DNA of 64,000 nt from Prosthecodimorpha hirschii (GCF_001305515.1 NZ_LJYW01000001.1:730307-794306); one strand, 5' to 3'; positions 19,288 through 27,502 are shown, counted from the first letter of the stretch. Program-made: numbers and translations. Notes: generated by a model not told the origin, from the sequence alone.

Positions 19288-22146
19288 ATGGCGCTCATCA
19301 AGGAAATCGACTTCGGCACCCCGATCCGTGTTGCGGACAAGACCGTCACGCTGGAGATCGACGGCATCGGCGTGACCGTGCCGGAGGGCACCTCGGTGAT
19401 GGCCGCCGCCATGCAGCTCGGCACCAAGACCCCGAAGCTCTGCGCCACCGACAGCCTGGAGCCGTTCGGCTCCTGCCGGCTCTGCCTGGTCGAGATCGAG
19501 GGCCGCCGCGGCACGCCGGCCTCCTGCACCACGCCGGCCGAGAACGGCATGAAGGTCAGGACCCAGTCGGCGCGCCTCGCCGGCCTGCGCAAGGGCGTGA
19601 TGGAGCTCTACATCTCCGACCACCCGCTCGACTGCCTGACCTGCGCGGCCAATGGCGACTGCGAATTGCAGGATATGGCCGGCGCGGTCGGCCTGCGTGA
19701 CGTGCGTTACGGCATGGATGGCGAGAACCACCACGCCCCGGCGGTCGCCAAGGCGAAGGACGAGTCCAACCCCTACTTCACCTTCGACCCGGCCAAGTGC
19801 ATCGTCTGCTCGCGCTGCGTGCGCGCCTGCGAGGAGACCCAGGGCACCTTCGCGCTGACCATCGACGGGCGCGGCTTCGCCAGTTTCGTGTCGCCCGGCG
19901 GCACGGATTTCCTGGAGTCCGAATGCGTCTCCTGCGGCGCCTGCGTGCAGGCCTGCCCGACCGCGACGCTGATCGAGAAGAGCGTCATCGAGAAGGGCCA
20001 GCCGGAACATTCCGCCGTCACCACCTGCGCCTATTGCGGCGTCGGCTGCTCGTTCAAGGCCGAGATGCAGGGCTCCGAGATCGTCCGCATGGTGCCCTAC
20101 AAGGACGGCAAGGCCAATGAGGGCCATTCCTGCGTCAAGGGCCGCTTCGCCTTCGGCTACGCCACCCACAAGGACCGCATCACCAAGCCGATGATCCGCG
20201 CCAAGATCACCGACCCGTGGCGCGAGGTCTCCTGGGACGAGGCGATCGGCCATGCCGCGGCCGAGTTCAAGCGCATCCAGGCCAAATACGGCACCGAATC
20301 GGTCGGCGCGATCACGTCGTCGCGCTGCACCAACGAGGAGGTCTTCGTCGTCCAGAAGCTGGTCCGCGCCGCCTTCCGCAACAACAATGTCGACACCTGC
20401 GCGCGCGTCTGCCATTCCCCGACCGGCTACGGCCTGAGCCAGACCTACGGCACCTCGGCCGGCACGCAGGACTTCAAGTCGGTCGAGATGGCCGACGTGA
20501 TCCTGGTCATCGGCGCCAATCCGACCGACGGCCATCCGGTCTTCGCCAGCCGCATGAAGAAGCGCCTGCGCGCCGGCGCCCGCCTGATCGTCGCCGATCC
20601 GCGCCGCATCGACCTGGTCAAGTCGCCCCATATCGCGGCCGACTACCACCTGCCCCTCCTCCCCGGCACCAACGTGGCGCTGATCAACGCGCTCGCCCAT
20701 GTCATCGTCACCGAAGGCCTGGTCGACGAGGCCTTCGTGCGCGAGCGCTGCGAGTGGGACAATTTCGAGGCCTGGGCGCGCTTCGTCGCGCAGGACCTCA
20801 ACAGCCCCGAGGCGATGGAGGCCGTGACCGGCGTGCCGGCGGCCGACCTGCGTGCCGCGGCCCGGCTCTACGCCACCGGCGGCAACGCGGCCATTTACTA
20901 CGGCCTCGGCGTCACCGAGCACAGCCAGGGCTCGACCATGGTCATGGGCATGGCCAATCTCGCCATGGCGACCGGCAATATCGGCCGCGAGGGCGTCGGC
21001 GTGAACCCGCTGCGCGGGCAGAACAATGTCCAGGGCTCCTGCGACATGGGCTCCTTCCCGCACGAATTCTCCGGCTACCGGCACGTCTCCGACGACGCCA
21101 CCCGGGCGATGTTCGAGACCTTCTGGGGCGTGCCGCTGTCCGGCGAGCAGGGCCTGCGCATCCCCAATATGTTCGAGGAATCGATCAACGGCAGCTTCCG
21201 CGGGCTCTATGTCCACGGCGAGGACATCGCCCAGTCGGACCCCAACACCCAGCATGTCCAGGCCGCGCTCGAAGCCATGGAATGCATCGTCGTGCAGGAC
21301 CTGTTCCTGAACGAGACCGCCAAATACGCCCATGTCTTCCTGCCCGGCTCCTCCTTCCTGGAGAAGGACGGCACCTTCACCAATGCCGAGCGGCGCATCA
21401 GCCGCGTGCGCAAGGTGATGCCGGAAATGTCCGGCAAGGCCGAATGGCAGGTGACGGTCGAACTCGCCCGCGCGCTCGGCTACGAGATGGCCTACCGCCA
21501 CCCGTCGGAGATCATGGACGAGATCGCCCGGCTGACGCCGACCTTCGCGGGCGTCTCCTTCGACCGCCTCGACGAACTCGGCTCGATCCAGTGGCCGTGC
21601 AACGAGAAGGCCCCGACCGGCACGCCCTTGATGCATGTCGACCGCTTCGTGCGCGGCAAGGGCCGCTTCATGATGACCGAATATGTCGCCACCGACGAGA
21701 AGGTGACGGCGCGCTTCCCGCTGATCCTGACCACCGGCCGCATCCTCAGCCAGTACAATGTCGGCGCCCAGACCCGGCGCACCGACAACACCGCCTGGCA
21801 TCCGGAGGACGTGCTGGAGATCCATCCCCATGACGCCGAGAGCCGCGGCATCCGCGACGGCGACATGGTGGCGATCCAGAGCCGCGCCGGCGAGACGGTG
21901 CTGCGCGCGACCGTCAGCGAGCGCATGCAGCCGGGCGTGGTCTACACGACCTTCCACCATCCGGTGTCGGGCGCCAATGTGATCACCACCGACAATTCGG
22001 ACTGGGCGACCAACTGCCCCGAATACAAGGTCACCGCCGTCGAGGTGCGCCGGACCAACCACTATTCGGGTTGGCAGGAGCGCAACGCCCAATCGGATGT
22101 CGACCTGCGCCGGATCGCCCGCCCCCTGCCCGAAGCCGCCGAGTGA
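19288..22146 (+). CDS. fdsA: NAD-dependent formate dehydrogenase alpha subunit (Mo/W-bis-MGD)
   Basis: 952-aa catalytic subunit that oxidises formate to CO2. The N-terminal plant-type [2Fe-2S] site uses C52, C63, C66 and C80. It is followed by a His-Cys cluster segment (DHPLDCLTCAANGDCELQ), two ferredoxin-like motifs (CIVCSRCVRAC, CVSCGACVQACP), and a further cluster at CAYCGVGC. The molybdenum-site residue is Cys375 followed by His376 (RVCHSPTG), so this is the cysteine, not the selenocysteine, form. GCGGGAG lies upstream of the chosen ATG. A 245-nt gap after fdsB, rich in GC, is unusual for the operon. Confidence 0.96.
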   Translation: MALIKEIDFGTPIRVADKTVTLEIDGIGVTVPEGTSVMAAAMQLGTKTPKLCATDSLEPFGSCRLCLVEIEGRRGTPASCTTPAENGMKVRTQSARLAGLRKGVMELYISDHPLDCLTCAANGDCELQDMAGAVGLRDVRYGMDGENHHAPAVAKAKDESNPYFTFDPAKCIVCSRCVRACEETQGTFALTIDGRGFASFVSPGGTDFLESECVSCGACVQACPTATLIEKSVIEKGQPEHSAVTTCAYCGVGCSFKAEMQGSEIVRMVPYKDGKANEGHSCVKGRFAFGYATHKDRITKPMIRAKITDPWREVSWDEAIGHAAAEFKRIQAKYGTESVGAITSSRCTNEEVFVVQKLVRAAFRNNNVDTCARVCHSPTGYGLSQTYGTSAGTQDFKSVEMADVILVIGANPTDGHPVFASRMKKRLRAGARLIVADPRRIDLVKSPHIAADYHLPLLPGTNVALINALAHVIVTEGLVDEAFVRERCEWDNFEAWARFVAQDLNSPEAMEAVTGVPAADLRAAARLYATGGNAAIYYGLGVTEHSQGSTMVMGMANLAMATGNIGREGVGVNPLRGQNNVQGSCDMGSFPHEFSGYRHVSDDATRAMFETFWGVPLSGEQGLRIPNMFEESINGSFRGLYVHGEDIAQSDPNTQHVQAALEAMECIVVQDLFLNETAKYAHVFLPGSSFLEKDGTFTNAERRISRVRKVMPEMSGKAEWQVTVELARALGYEMAYRHPSEIMDEIARLTPTFAGVSFDRLDELGSIQWPCNEKAPTGTPLMHVDRFVRGKGRFMMTEYVATDEKVTARFPLILTTGRILSQYNVGAQTRRTDNTAWHPEDVLEIHPHDAESRGIRDGDMVAIQSRAGETVLRATVSERMQPGVVYTTFHHPVSGANVITTDNSDWATNCPEYKVTAVEVRRTNHYSGWQERNAQSDVDLRRIARPLPEAAE

Positions 22147-22154
22147 GCCCCGCC

Positions 22155-22442
22155 ATGTCCCCCATCCCCACGCCGCAGGACGCGGCCCAAGCCGGCCACC
22201 CGGCTCCCCGGTCAGTGCATGCCGAGGATCTCGCCATCCCGCACGACGACGCCGCCCACCTGATCCGCATGGCCAACCAGATCGCCACCGCCTTCCGGCT
22301 CGAGCCGGAGGACAAGGCGATCACGGCCATGCGTGAGCATATCGGCAAGTTCTGGACGCGCGCCATGCGCGAGCGCCTGAAGGCGCTGGCCACAGCCGCC
22401 GCCCCCGATCTCGACGCCCGCATCCGCCGCGCCTTCGGCTGA
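22155..22442 (+). CDS. fdsD: formate dehydrogenase delta subunit
   Basis: 95-aa small subunit of the Fds complex. The C-terminal half carries the family pattern HLIRMANQIATAFR and then a helix ending FWTRAMRERL. FdsD is needed for assembly and stability of the heteromer. I used the ATG at 22155; a GTG at 22143 overlapping the fdsA stop is a possible alternative. The sulfurtransferase gene fdsC usually found in the operon is not present here. Confidence 0.85.
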   Translation: MSPIPTPQDAAQAGHPAPRSVHAEDLAIPHDDAAHLIRMANQIATAFRLEPEDKAITAMREHIGKFWTRAMRERLKALATAAAPDLDARIRRAFG

Positions 22443-22746
22443 GCGGTCGGATCGAGACCGGCGAGGATTGCGGACGAGGAAGCGCCCGCTTCCTCGGTCC
22501 CACAACCGCATCCCAGCATCGGCGGCGGCAAAGCGCTTGCGTTTTCGCTGGATAGACCTTCACCCGGACGGCTTCCGCGCCGCTGCGCATATTGACCCCG
22601 CGGGCGCCTCCCCCTATGGTCCGCCCGCTTCGCCGGAGGGCCCGCCCCTCCAGCGGAGACGCGTTCGGCCACCACGAAGCGGTCGGTCCCGAGGCCCTCC
22701 AACGCCTCGCGCCACCCCACCCGAACCCGTCTTCCCAGCATCGGCT
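22443..22746 (+). promoter_or_regulatory. intergenic region with candidate tRNA-Lys promoter
   Basis: 304 nt without a supported gene. TTGACC (22592-22597), a 17-bp spacer and TATGGT (22615-22620) form a reasonable sigma-70-type promoter about 125 nt before the tRNA. I see no convincing terminator for the fds operon here. Confidence 0.4.
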
Positions 22747-22821
22747 GGGCCGGTAGCTCAGTGGTAGAGCACGTGACTTTTAATCATGTGGTCGCGGGTT
22801 CGATCCCCGCCCGGCTCACCA
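22747..22821 (+). tRNA. tRNA-Lys (anticodon TTT)
   Basis: 75 nt including an encoded CCA. The acceptor stem GGGCCGG pairs with CCGGCTC (one G-U), the D arm is GCTC-AGTGGTA-GAGC, the anticodon loop CTTTTAA gives UUU, and the T arm is GCGGG-TTCGATC-CCCGC. It is intact although an element is inserted at its 3' end; the last 48 nt belong to the att core. Confidence 0.97.
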
Positions 22822-22822
22822 A
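22774..22822 (+). repeat. attL core, 49-bp direct repeat
   Basis: Starts TGACTTTTAATCATG in the anticodon arm and ends GGCTCACCAA one base beyond the CCA of the tRNA. Identical to 50392-50440. Sequences diverge immediately outside (AAATCC here, CGATAA at the right end). Confidence 0.95.
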
Positions 22823-22867
22823 AAATCCCAAAGAAAACATCATGCTAGCACCGCGCCGAGCGATGTA

Positions 22868-22911
22868 CTGCTGACACGATTTCAGCCCTGTCAGCAGACT
22901 CTGTCATCAAT
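22868..22911. promoter_or_regulatory. candidate integrase arm-type sites and stem-loop at attL
   Basis: CTGCTGACA (22868-22876) and TGTCAGCAG (22889-22897) form a 9-bp perfect inverted repeat. CTGTCATCAAT at 22901-22911 recurs at 50247-50257 beside attR. Repeated CTGTCA units close to both att cores fit integrase arm-type sites. The stem-loop could also end the leftward operon, whose last stop is at 22911. Confidence 0.45.
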
Positions 22912-23450
22912 CAGCGCCGAGAAGCCGCGGAAAACCAGCACTTCCCGTCGAGAACATCGGCGATGCGGCCGGCTTCGGCGATGACAGGATCAACCTCGCC
23001 TTCGCCGACTACCCGCCGGATCCGGTCGGCATTGCGAAGTTCCGACACCTTCAGCCGATGACAGGCACCGATGACAGGATCAAAGCACTCGCGCGTGTGG
23101 TGCGGGCCGACCGGGTAGGCATCGACGACCGGGTCGACAGCGCCGCGCTGGAGCCGAGTGCAGACCTCGGCCAGCATCGTGTCGGCGCCAGTGCTGTACG
23201 GCAGCACCGCCTCGATGACCGAACACCGCCACGTCACGCCGGCCCGATCGACCATCTCGTGGCCATCGCGCGCGAGCTGGCCCAGGAAGTCGAGCGCGGC
23301 GTTCTGAACGGTGTCGGGTTCGCCAGAGAACTGCGCAAACTCGCCCTCGGGGCCGGTCAAGGTGACGACCTGGGCGATGGTGGTCAGCGGCATGTTGCTC
23401 GGCGCGGTCGCGGCGCAGATGCGGTCGGGCACGAAATTCAGGCGCTGCAA
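22911..23450 (-). CDS. hypothetical protein, last gene of the element's left operon
   Basis: 179 aa, not recognised. I place the start at the TTG at 23450 because AGGAGG lies 7 nt upstream, although it overlaps the end of the upstream gene by 13 nt. An internal ATG (MPLTTIAQVV) is an alternative. The protein is mixed alpha/beta with seven cysteines spread along its length (for example WRCSVIEA, ECFDPVIGACH) and no known motif. It ends next to attL. Confidence 0.6.
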   Translation of the reverse strand: MQRLNFVPDRICAATAPSNMPLTTIAQVVTLTGPEGEFAQFSGEPDTVQNAALDFLGQLARDGHEMVDRAGVTWRCSVIEAVLPYSTGADTMLAEVCTRLQRGAVDPVVDAYPVGPHHTRECFDPVIGACHRLKVSELRNADRIRRVVGEGEVDPVIAEAGRIADVLDGKCWFSAASRR

Positions 23451-24124
23451 AGGAGTACCTCCTGATGAGAGCGGATCGAGGCGGCGATCGAGGCGATCGA
23501 GGCGCCCTGCAGATCGGCCGCCCAATCCCGGCCGCTGAACTGCAGCGCGATTCTCGCGAGCACCGGCAGGGCGGCGAGCGGCGTGCCGGGGTGGTCCCGC
23601 AGGAAGCCGCCCAGGGCAAGCCAGGGCTGGCCGGTGACCACTGCGGAGTCGATGATCGAATTGACCACGATCCCGTCGACCGTGACGGCGCGCTTCGGCC
23701 GGCCGAGCCCGTCGAGCCGGACGCCATGCGGCAGGCACAAGCCGCCGCCAACGACGTGTCGGATCTGGCCGCGACGGTGCGGCGACCGGCAGCGCTCAGC
23801 CATCTCTACGGCGCGACGCTCGGCATGGGCGCCGGCCGGGACGACCGCCTCGGCGAGCCGGAAGCCGGCGCTCTGGCCGTCGCTGCGCGTGATGATGTAC
23901 TGCGCAGGCGTGACCTCGTGCCAGAGGAGCGAGCCGTGGTCCCGCTGCAGCTGCGCCAGGATGTGCGGCCGGCCGCCGATTAGGACATCCTCGCCGCGAT
24001 GGATGTTCGGCACGTTTCCGATGAAGAGATCGCGGATGGTGGCCGGCAGGTTGCAGCGCCAGGACACCGCGTCGATGTTCAACCGGCCGAGATCGGGATC
24101 TGTGAAGGTGGCCGTCTGGATCAT
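23438..24124 (-). CDS. hypothetical protein
   Basis: 228 aa, not recognised. The first half is rich in short beta-like stretches (FTDPDLGRLNIDAVSWRC); the middle has a basic segment (ERCRSPHRRGQIRHVVGGG); the last third is hydrophobic and helical. The ATG overlaps the upstream stop by 4 nt (ATGA), and its own end overlaps the next gene by 13 nt. This spacing fits a phage-type operon. Confidence 0.65.
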   Translation of the reverse strand: MIQTATFTDPDLGRLNIDAVSWRCNLPATIRDLFIGNVPNIHRGEDVLIGGRPHILAQLQRDHGSLLWHEVTPAQYIITRSDGQSAGFRLAEAVVPAGAHAERRAVEMAERCRSPHRRGQIRHVVGGGLCLPHGVRLDGLGRPKRAVTVDGIVVNSIIDSAVVTGQPWLALGGFLRDHPGTPLAALPVLARIALQFSGRDWAADLQGASIASIAASIRSHQEVLLCSA

Positions 24125-24480
24125 GCCGCAGCCTCCTCGCCCTCGGCATCGACCACGACGATCTCCGCGCCGGCCACGCCAAGCTGGGCGCGATGCTCGG
24201 CCGCGCGGATCAGGAGCACCGCGGCGTGGTCCGCCTCGACGGTCCGCTCGGCCAAATCCCAGCGCGAACCGGAGCCGTCGATCATCCAGCCGGTCCAGCC
24301 GCGCGCGGTGATCAACTCCAGGCGATCGAACACGGCAACCAACCGTGGGCGCAGGCGGGCGTTTGCCTCGGCCTGTACGGCCGGGCCGGAGCCGATCAAC
24401 TGAACGGCGGAACCATCGCGGCGGCGGGCGATGAAGCTGACGAACGTCGCTGCCACATTGGCAGCATCTTGCGATTGCAT
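24121..24480 (-). CDS. hypothetical protein
   Basis: 119 aa, not recognised. Predicted alternating helix and strand, with an acidic C-terminus (VVVDAEGEEAAA). It starts 15 nt after the upstream stop and overlaps the downstream start by 4 nt. Part of the leftward operon 26457-22911. Confidence 0.65.
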   Translation of the reverse strand: MQSQDAANVAATFVSFIARRRDGSAVQLIGSGPAVQAEANARLRPRLVAVFDRLELITARGWTGWMIDGSGSRWDLAERTVEADHAAVLLIRAAEHRAQLGVAGAEIVVVDAEGEEAAA

Positions 24481-24495
24481 GTTGTGATCCTTGCG

Positions 24496-24939
24496 TTAGA
24501 GTATCTTGCCGACGACGGCGAACGTCGCGAGTCCGATGCCGCGGGAGGCCTCTCGCGGGCCGGCGGCCTTCTCGGGGTGGTGAGTGAAGGTTTCGTCCTC
24601 CGATCGCTCGCGAAGGAAGGCGTCGCGACGCTTGCGGACGGGCGGGGTTTGATCGAGTGTGACGGGTGTGCCGCGCCAGGGGGTCGGCGGTGACGATGCG
24701 ATGATCTGGTCGATGACGGCGCGGACGCGGTGCTCGGGCACGCCAGCGGCGGCGAAGAGGTCGCCCAGGCGATCGACGGCAACAGCAACCTCATCGCCGC
24801 TTGACTCCCAGCTCGGCGGCCAGTGAAGCCCGCAGCTCGGCTCAAGGTTCATCAAGCCGACGAACTCGACGGGATCGAGCCCGGCCGTGATGGCGGCATG
24901 GCGGGCCGAGGTGAAGCGGCGGCCTCCGATGGTCACCAT
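24496..24939 (-). CDS. hypothetical protein
   Basis: 147 aa from the ATG at 24939 (MVTIGGRRFTSARHAAITAG), which overlaps the upstream gene by 7 nt and has GGAGG a few bases before it. The N-terminal 90 aa look globular; a charged linker (RKRRDAFLRERSEDE) follows and the last residues are hydrophobic (GLATFAVVGKIL). Not recognised. Confidence 0.65.
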   Translation of the reverse strand: MVTIGGRRFTSARHAAITAGLDPVEFVGLMNLEPSCGLHWPPSWESSGDEVAVAVDRLGDLFAAAGVPEHRVRAVIDQIIASSPPTPWRGTPVTLDQTPPVRKRRDAFLRERSEDETFTHHPEKAAGPREASRGIGLATFAVVGKIL

Positions 24940-25337
24940 GCGAGCCTCCCGAGGCTGTCGCGCTGGCGGGCGGGCGACGGATCGGGCCGCTCGAAGTCGA
25001 GCGCGGGATAGCGCGGCAGGTTCAGGCGAGCGCGCTCGGCTTGGGCCTCGCCCCCGTTCAACGGCACGAACCGGCCGGATGGCGCGTCGAGCTTGTCGAG
25101 GGCGGCGAGGCGCTGGGCGAAGTCGGCCGGCAAGGCGTCGGTGAACGTCCGGCAGCTGCCGAGCGACGATAGGTCGAGCATGACCAGCCGGTCGGGCCGG
25201 AGGTGGTTCGACTCGAAGCGGTAGCCGGAGGCCGGCCACTTCGAGGCGATGGCGGTGACGACGGAGACCGGGACGCGCCCGGCCTCCGCAACGTCGAGAG
25301 CCGCATAGAGCAGCTTGCCTGAGAACGAGTGGCTCAC
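24933..25337 (-). CDS. hypothetical protein
   Basis: 134 aa, not recognised. It begins MSHSFSGKLLYAALDVAEAG and has a Pro-rich charged C-terminus (ERPDPSPARQRDS). The start overlaps the upstream stop by 4 nt (ATGA), and the end overlaps the next gene by 7 nt. Operon member without a functional clue. Confidence 0.65.
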   Translation of the reverse strand: MSHSFSGKLLYAALDVAEAGRVPVSVVTAIASKWPASGYRFESNHLRPDRLVMLDLSSLGSCRTFTDALPADFAQRLAALDKLDAPSGRFVPLNGGEAQAERARLNLPRYPALDFERPDPSPARQRDSLGRLAW

Positions 25338-25708
25338 TGCGCGGCCTCCGGCGCGAGACCCTGGGCGGCAGCGCGCTTGATCGCGATCCGGTCTTCGGCC
25401 TCGCGCTCGGCCTTCCGGCGGGCCTCGGCGGCACGCTCGCCGGCAAGGCGTTCGGCTTCGACGATCGGGGCGATCAGGGACTCCCGGCCGGCTTCGATGC
25501 GAGCGTCGGCGCGGCGGCAGGCGTCCGCGACCTGGGCAGCGTCGAGCCGCAGGGCGTGAACCGCGGTGCTCGCGATGATCGGCCAGCCGACCGGGCGGCC
25601 CAGGCGCCGCATCTCGCGCTCGATGGCGGCGACGTTGAGGCCGGCGGCAGCGGCGTCGATGCGGTAGAAACGGCCCTCGGCCGGGGTGACGTTGACGATT
25701 CCGGTCAT
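25334..25708 (-). CDS. hypothetical protein with C-terminal coiled coil
   Basis: 124 aa. After a short N-terminal beta region (MTGIVNVTPAEGRFYRID) most of the protein is Ala/Glu/Arg helix, with a likely coiled coil at about residues 75-118 (AERLAGERAAEARRKAEREA). A GGAG site lies about 9 nt before the ATG. Not recognised; a structural or scaffold role is possible but unsupported. Confidence 0.65.
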   Translation of the reverse strand: MTGIVNVTPAEGRFYRIDAAAAGLNVAAIEREMRRLGRPVGWPIIASTAVHALRLDAAQVADACRRADARIEAGRESLIAPIVEAERLAGERAAEARRKAEREAEDRIAIKRAAAQGLAPEAAQ

Positions 25709-25720
25709 GGCGATGGCTCC

Positions 25721-26071
25721 TCAGTTGGCGGGGTGGAAGACGGCGACGGCATGCCCGACCCAGATGCCGGTCGGGTCGAGAACCGGGTCGGCGCTGATCG
25801 AGAGGATTTCGACCGATCCGATCTGGCCGGGGTCGGGCTGGGCGCCGGCAAACGCGGCGTGCAGGAGCGCCGTATGGCCGGCATCGAGCGCCTTGCCGAC
25901 AGCAAACCCGGCCGGGGTCGGGATCAAGACCTGCACGTCATGGATGACGCCAGTCCGCAGCTCGACGCCGGCATCGAGCATGGTCGCGAAGATTTCGCTG
26001 TAGACCACGCCTGCATTCGAGATGTAGCCGGCATCGCCGGGTTCCTCTATGAAGCTTTCTCTGCCGTCCAA
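25721..26071 (-). CDS. hypothetical protein
   Basis: 116 aa from a TTG at 26071; no ATG is available near the start and the ribosome-binding site is weak. Internal ATG starts exist further in. The protein is beta-rich (VQVLIPTPAGFAVGKALDAG, VEILSISADPVLD) and may be a small virion-type beta-sandwich, but that is a guess from composition only. Confidence 0.5.
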   Translation of the reverse strand: MDGRESFIEEPGDAGYISNAGVVYSEIFATMLDAGVELRTGVIHDVQVLIPTPAGFAVGKALDAGHTALLHAAFAGAQPDPGQIGSVEILSISADPVLDPTGIWVGHAVAVFHPAN

Positions 26072-26095
26072 GTGCTCGATGGCAAGCGCGACATC

Positions 26096-26347
26096 TTAGC
26101 CGGCCCAGGAGATGATCTTCGCGGCGGCGATCGTGTTGGTTTCGACGTCGAGGTCACCTTCGACGCGGAGTTCATCAGCGGAAAGGTCGACTTCGAGCGG
26201 GTCGGACAGGTCGACGCGGACGGTCGCGCCGATCGAGAGGGCGACCTGGGAGCCGAGGAAGCTGTCGACGCGGGCCGAGATGTAGCCGGCGCGCGGCTCG
26301 ATGCCGGCGGCTTCGAGGGCTTCGGCGAGGGTGATTGCTGTGTTCAC
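26096..26347 (-). CDS. hypothetical beta-rich protein
   Basis: 83 aa from the GTG at 26347, preceded by GGGAG about 9 nt upstream. Repeated acidic/valine strands (VRVDLSDPLEVDLSADELRV) suggest a beta structure. A GAAC-N7-GAAC match (26342-26356) covers the ribosome-binding site and start, which may be a coincidence. Not recognised. Confidence 0.55.
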   Translation of the reverse strand: MNTAITLAEALEAAGIEPRAGYISARVDSFLGSQVALSIGATVRVDLSDPLEVDLSADELRVEGDLDVETNTIAAAKIISWAG

Positions 26348-26364
26348 TGTCTGTTCTCCCGCGC

Positions 26365-26457
26365 TCAGAGGGCGTGGGAGAGGAGGACGGAAACACCGAC
26401 GACCCACGGCAGGGTCACGGCGGCCTGGAAGGCGGTATGCAGGGCGAGATTGCGCAT
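26365..26457 (-). CDS. 30-aa membrane peptide
   Basis: Tiny frame MRNLALHTAFQAAVTLPWVV and onward to 30 aa, with a single hydrophobic helix. AAGGA lies 8 nt before the ATG at 26457, and the next gene follows 17 nt after its stop. It is the first cistron of the leftward operon. Function unknown. Confidence 0.45.
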   Translation of the reverse strand: MRNLALHTAFQAAVTLPWVVGVSVLLSHAL

Positions 26458-26585
26458 TCGGGTGATCCTTATCGGCGGGGCGGGATGCCCCTGCCGGTGA
26501 GGCTCAGCTATTCACGGCATCAACTCCGCGGAACCCCGCGGAAGCTCGGCGAGGCCGCCATCCCCACTAGCGCATGTACTGCCGC

Positions 26586-26625
26586 GAAAAAGAAAAGGCC
26601 CCGCAGGTACTTAGCCTCGGGGCCT
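26586..26625 (-). terminator. intrinsic terminator on the minus strand
   Basis: AGGCCCCG (26596-26603) pairs with CGGGGCCT (26618-26625). On the minus strand the stem is followed directly by TTTTCTTTTT. No gene ends just upstream of it, so it would end a short RNA started between about 26630 and 26870. Confidence 0.6.
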
Positions 26626-26836
26626 CTGATAGGTCGCTTTTCAGCCCTGCGCCGGGTGCCTCCACCGATGGCGCAGGATCTGGGGATGGTCGCGGCGAGC
26701 ATATTGATATGCCGATACTTCGATATGGACCCGCGGAAATCCGCAGACCATGTCAGGGGCGAGGGCCGGTTCTGGTCCGCGCATAGAGATTTCGTGTGGC
26801 AGCGAGATTATAGCAGTCGGTACAGAACATGAACAT

Positions 26837-26873
26837 ACGGCCCTCGATCACAAAACCGTGATAGGAGGGCCGT
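26837..26873 (+). promoter_or_regulatory. hairpin sequestering the ribosome-binding site
   Basis: ACGGCCCTC (26837-26845) pairs with GAGGGCCGT (26865-26873); an inner ATCAC/GTGAT pairing extends the stem. The AGGAGGG ribosome-binding site (26863-26869) of the gene at 26877 is inside the 3' arm, so translation could be shut off unless the helix is opened. Confidence 0.45.
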
Positions 26874-26876
26874 GTC

Positions 26877-27419
26877 ATGGCCGAGAATACCGAACTGAAA
26901 CTGTACACCGTCGAAGCACACAACATCGGCCAGGGCGCCGTCGATCGCATCAACCGCCGCCTCGGGATGGCCATCCGTTTGGGCGCCGCGCCGGTCTGGC
27001 TCGCCTGGGGTGAACCGGGTCAGGCAGGAACGCGGCATTACCATCGCGTGGGCGAGGACGATCAGGTCCAAATTTCGGTGATGGGCACGGGCCGCCTGGA
27101 GGCGAACGCGCACGATCTCGATACCGTCCTGGAAGCCGTCGAGCCGGAAGTGTCGCGGAGCGCGGGCTTCCGTCATCTGCCGTGGTCGTCGGCTTTGGAG
27201 TGTTGCCGGCAGGGCCTGCACGAGGCCGGCATTCCGGCGAAGGAAATCGTCCAGGCGTTCGCAGAGCACGAGCCGCCGGATGCGCTCGTGGCGCTGGGCG
27301 CGCGGCATAAGGGGACGCCGGCCGGCGAGCGGTGCCGAACGAACTGGCTGCGGCATCGCCGGCATTTCGTCGATGGCGGCCGGTGGTCGCGGGAGATGCT
27401 CGGCGCGGTCGCGGCCTGA
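26877..27419 (+). CDS. hypothetical protein
   Basis: 180 aa, not recognised. It starts MAENTELKLYTVEAHNIGQG with AGGAGGG 7 nt upstream, inside a predicted hairpin. The middle reads like a small alpha/beta fold and the C-terminus is Arg/His-rich (CRTNWLRHRRHF). It is the first rightward gene of the replication side of the element and ends before two LexA-type boxes. Confidence 0.65.
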   Translation: MAENTELKLYTVEAHNIGQGAVDRINRRLGMAIRLGAAPVWLAWGEPGQAGTRHYHRVGEDDQVQISVMGTGRLEANAHDLDTVLEAVEPEVSRSAGFRHLPWSSALECCRQGLHEAGIPAKEIVQAFAEHEPPDALVALGARHKGTPAGERCRTNWLRHRRHFVDGGRWSREMLGAVAA

Positions 27420-27438
27420 CGGGGCGGCGGGGTGGCGG

Positions 27439-27469
27439 GGTGGCGGCGGCGAAAAGCGTGGCCGCCACC
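27439..27469 (+). terminator. GC-rich stem-loop, possible terminator
   Basis: GGTGGCGGC (27439-27447) pairs with GCCGCCACC (27461-27469), 20 nt after the stop of the preceding gene. There is no T-run, so it may only slow transcription. Confidence 0.35.
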
Positions 27470-27487
27470 TTGCGGTCATACATCTGA

Positions 27488-27502
27488 GAACAAATATGGA
27501 AC
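27488..27502. promoter_or_regulatory. LexA (SOS) box candidate 1
   Basis: GAACAAATATGGAAC matches the alphaproteobacterial LexA consensus GAAC-N7-GAAC. It lies in the gap between the gene ending at 27419 and the primase-helicase gene. Confidence 0.6.

Larger units (their letters stand above)
26458..26876. other. 419-nt divergent control region of the element
   Basis: Lies between the leftward nine-gene operon and the rightward genes. It contains a stem-loop followed by T-rich DNA on the minus strand (26586-26625) and a hairpin covering the ribosome-binding site of the rightward gene. Short frames on both strands lack ribosome-binding sites. CTCCGCGGAACCCCGCGGAAG near 26524 resembles the terminator stem at 48839-48866. 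Confidence 0.5.

Noticed and set aside
20398-20412. Selenocysteine site in the formate dehydrogenase
   Set aside because: The metal-site codon is TGC (Cys375), not TGA, and the frame is continuous.
18967-22092. Long open frame of about 1040 codons on the minus strand opposite fdsA
   Set aside because: It is the antisense shadow of fdsB/fdsA; composition is Arg/Gly/Ala/His-rich and lacks motifs, while the plus strand carries complete iron-sulfur and molybdenum motifs.
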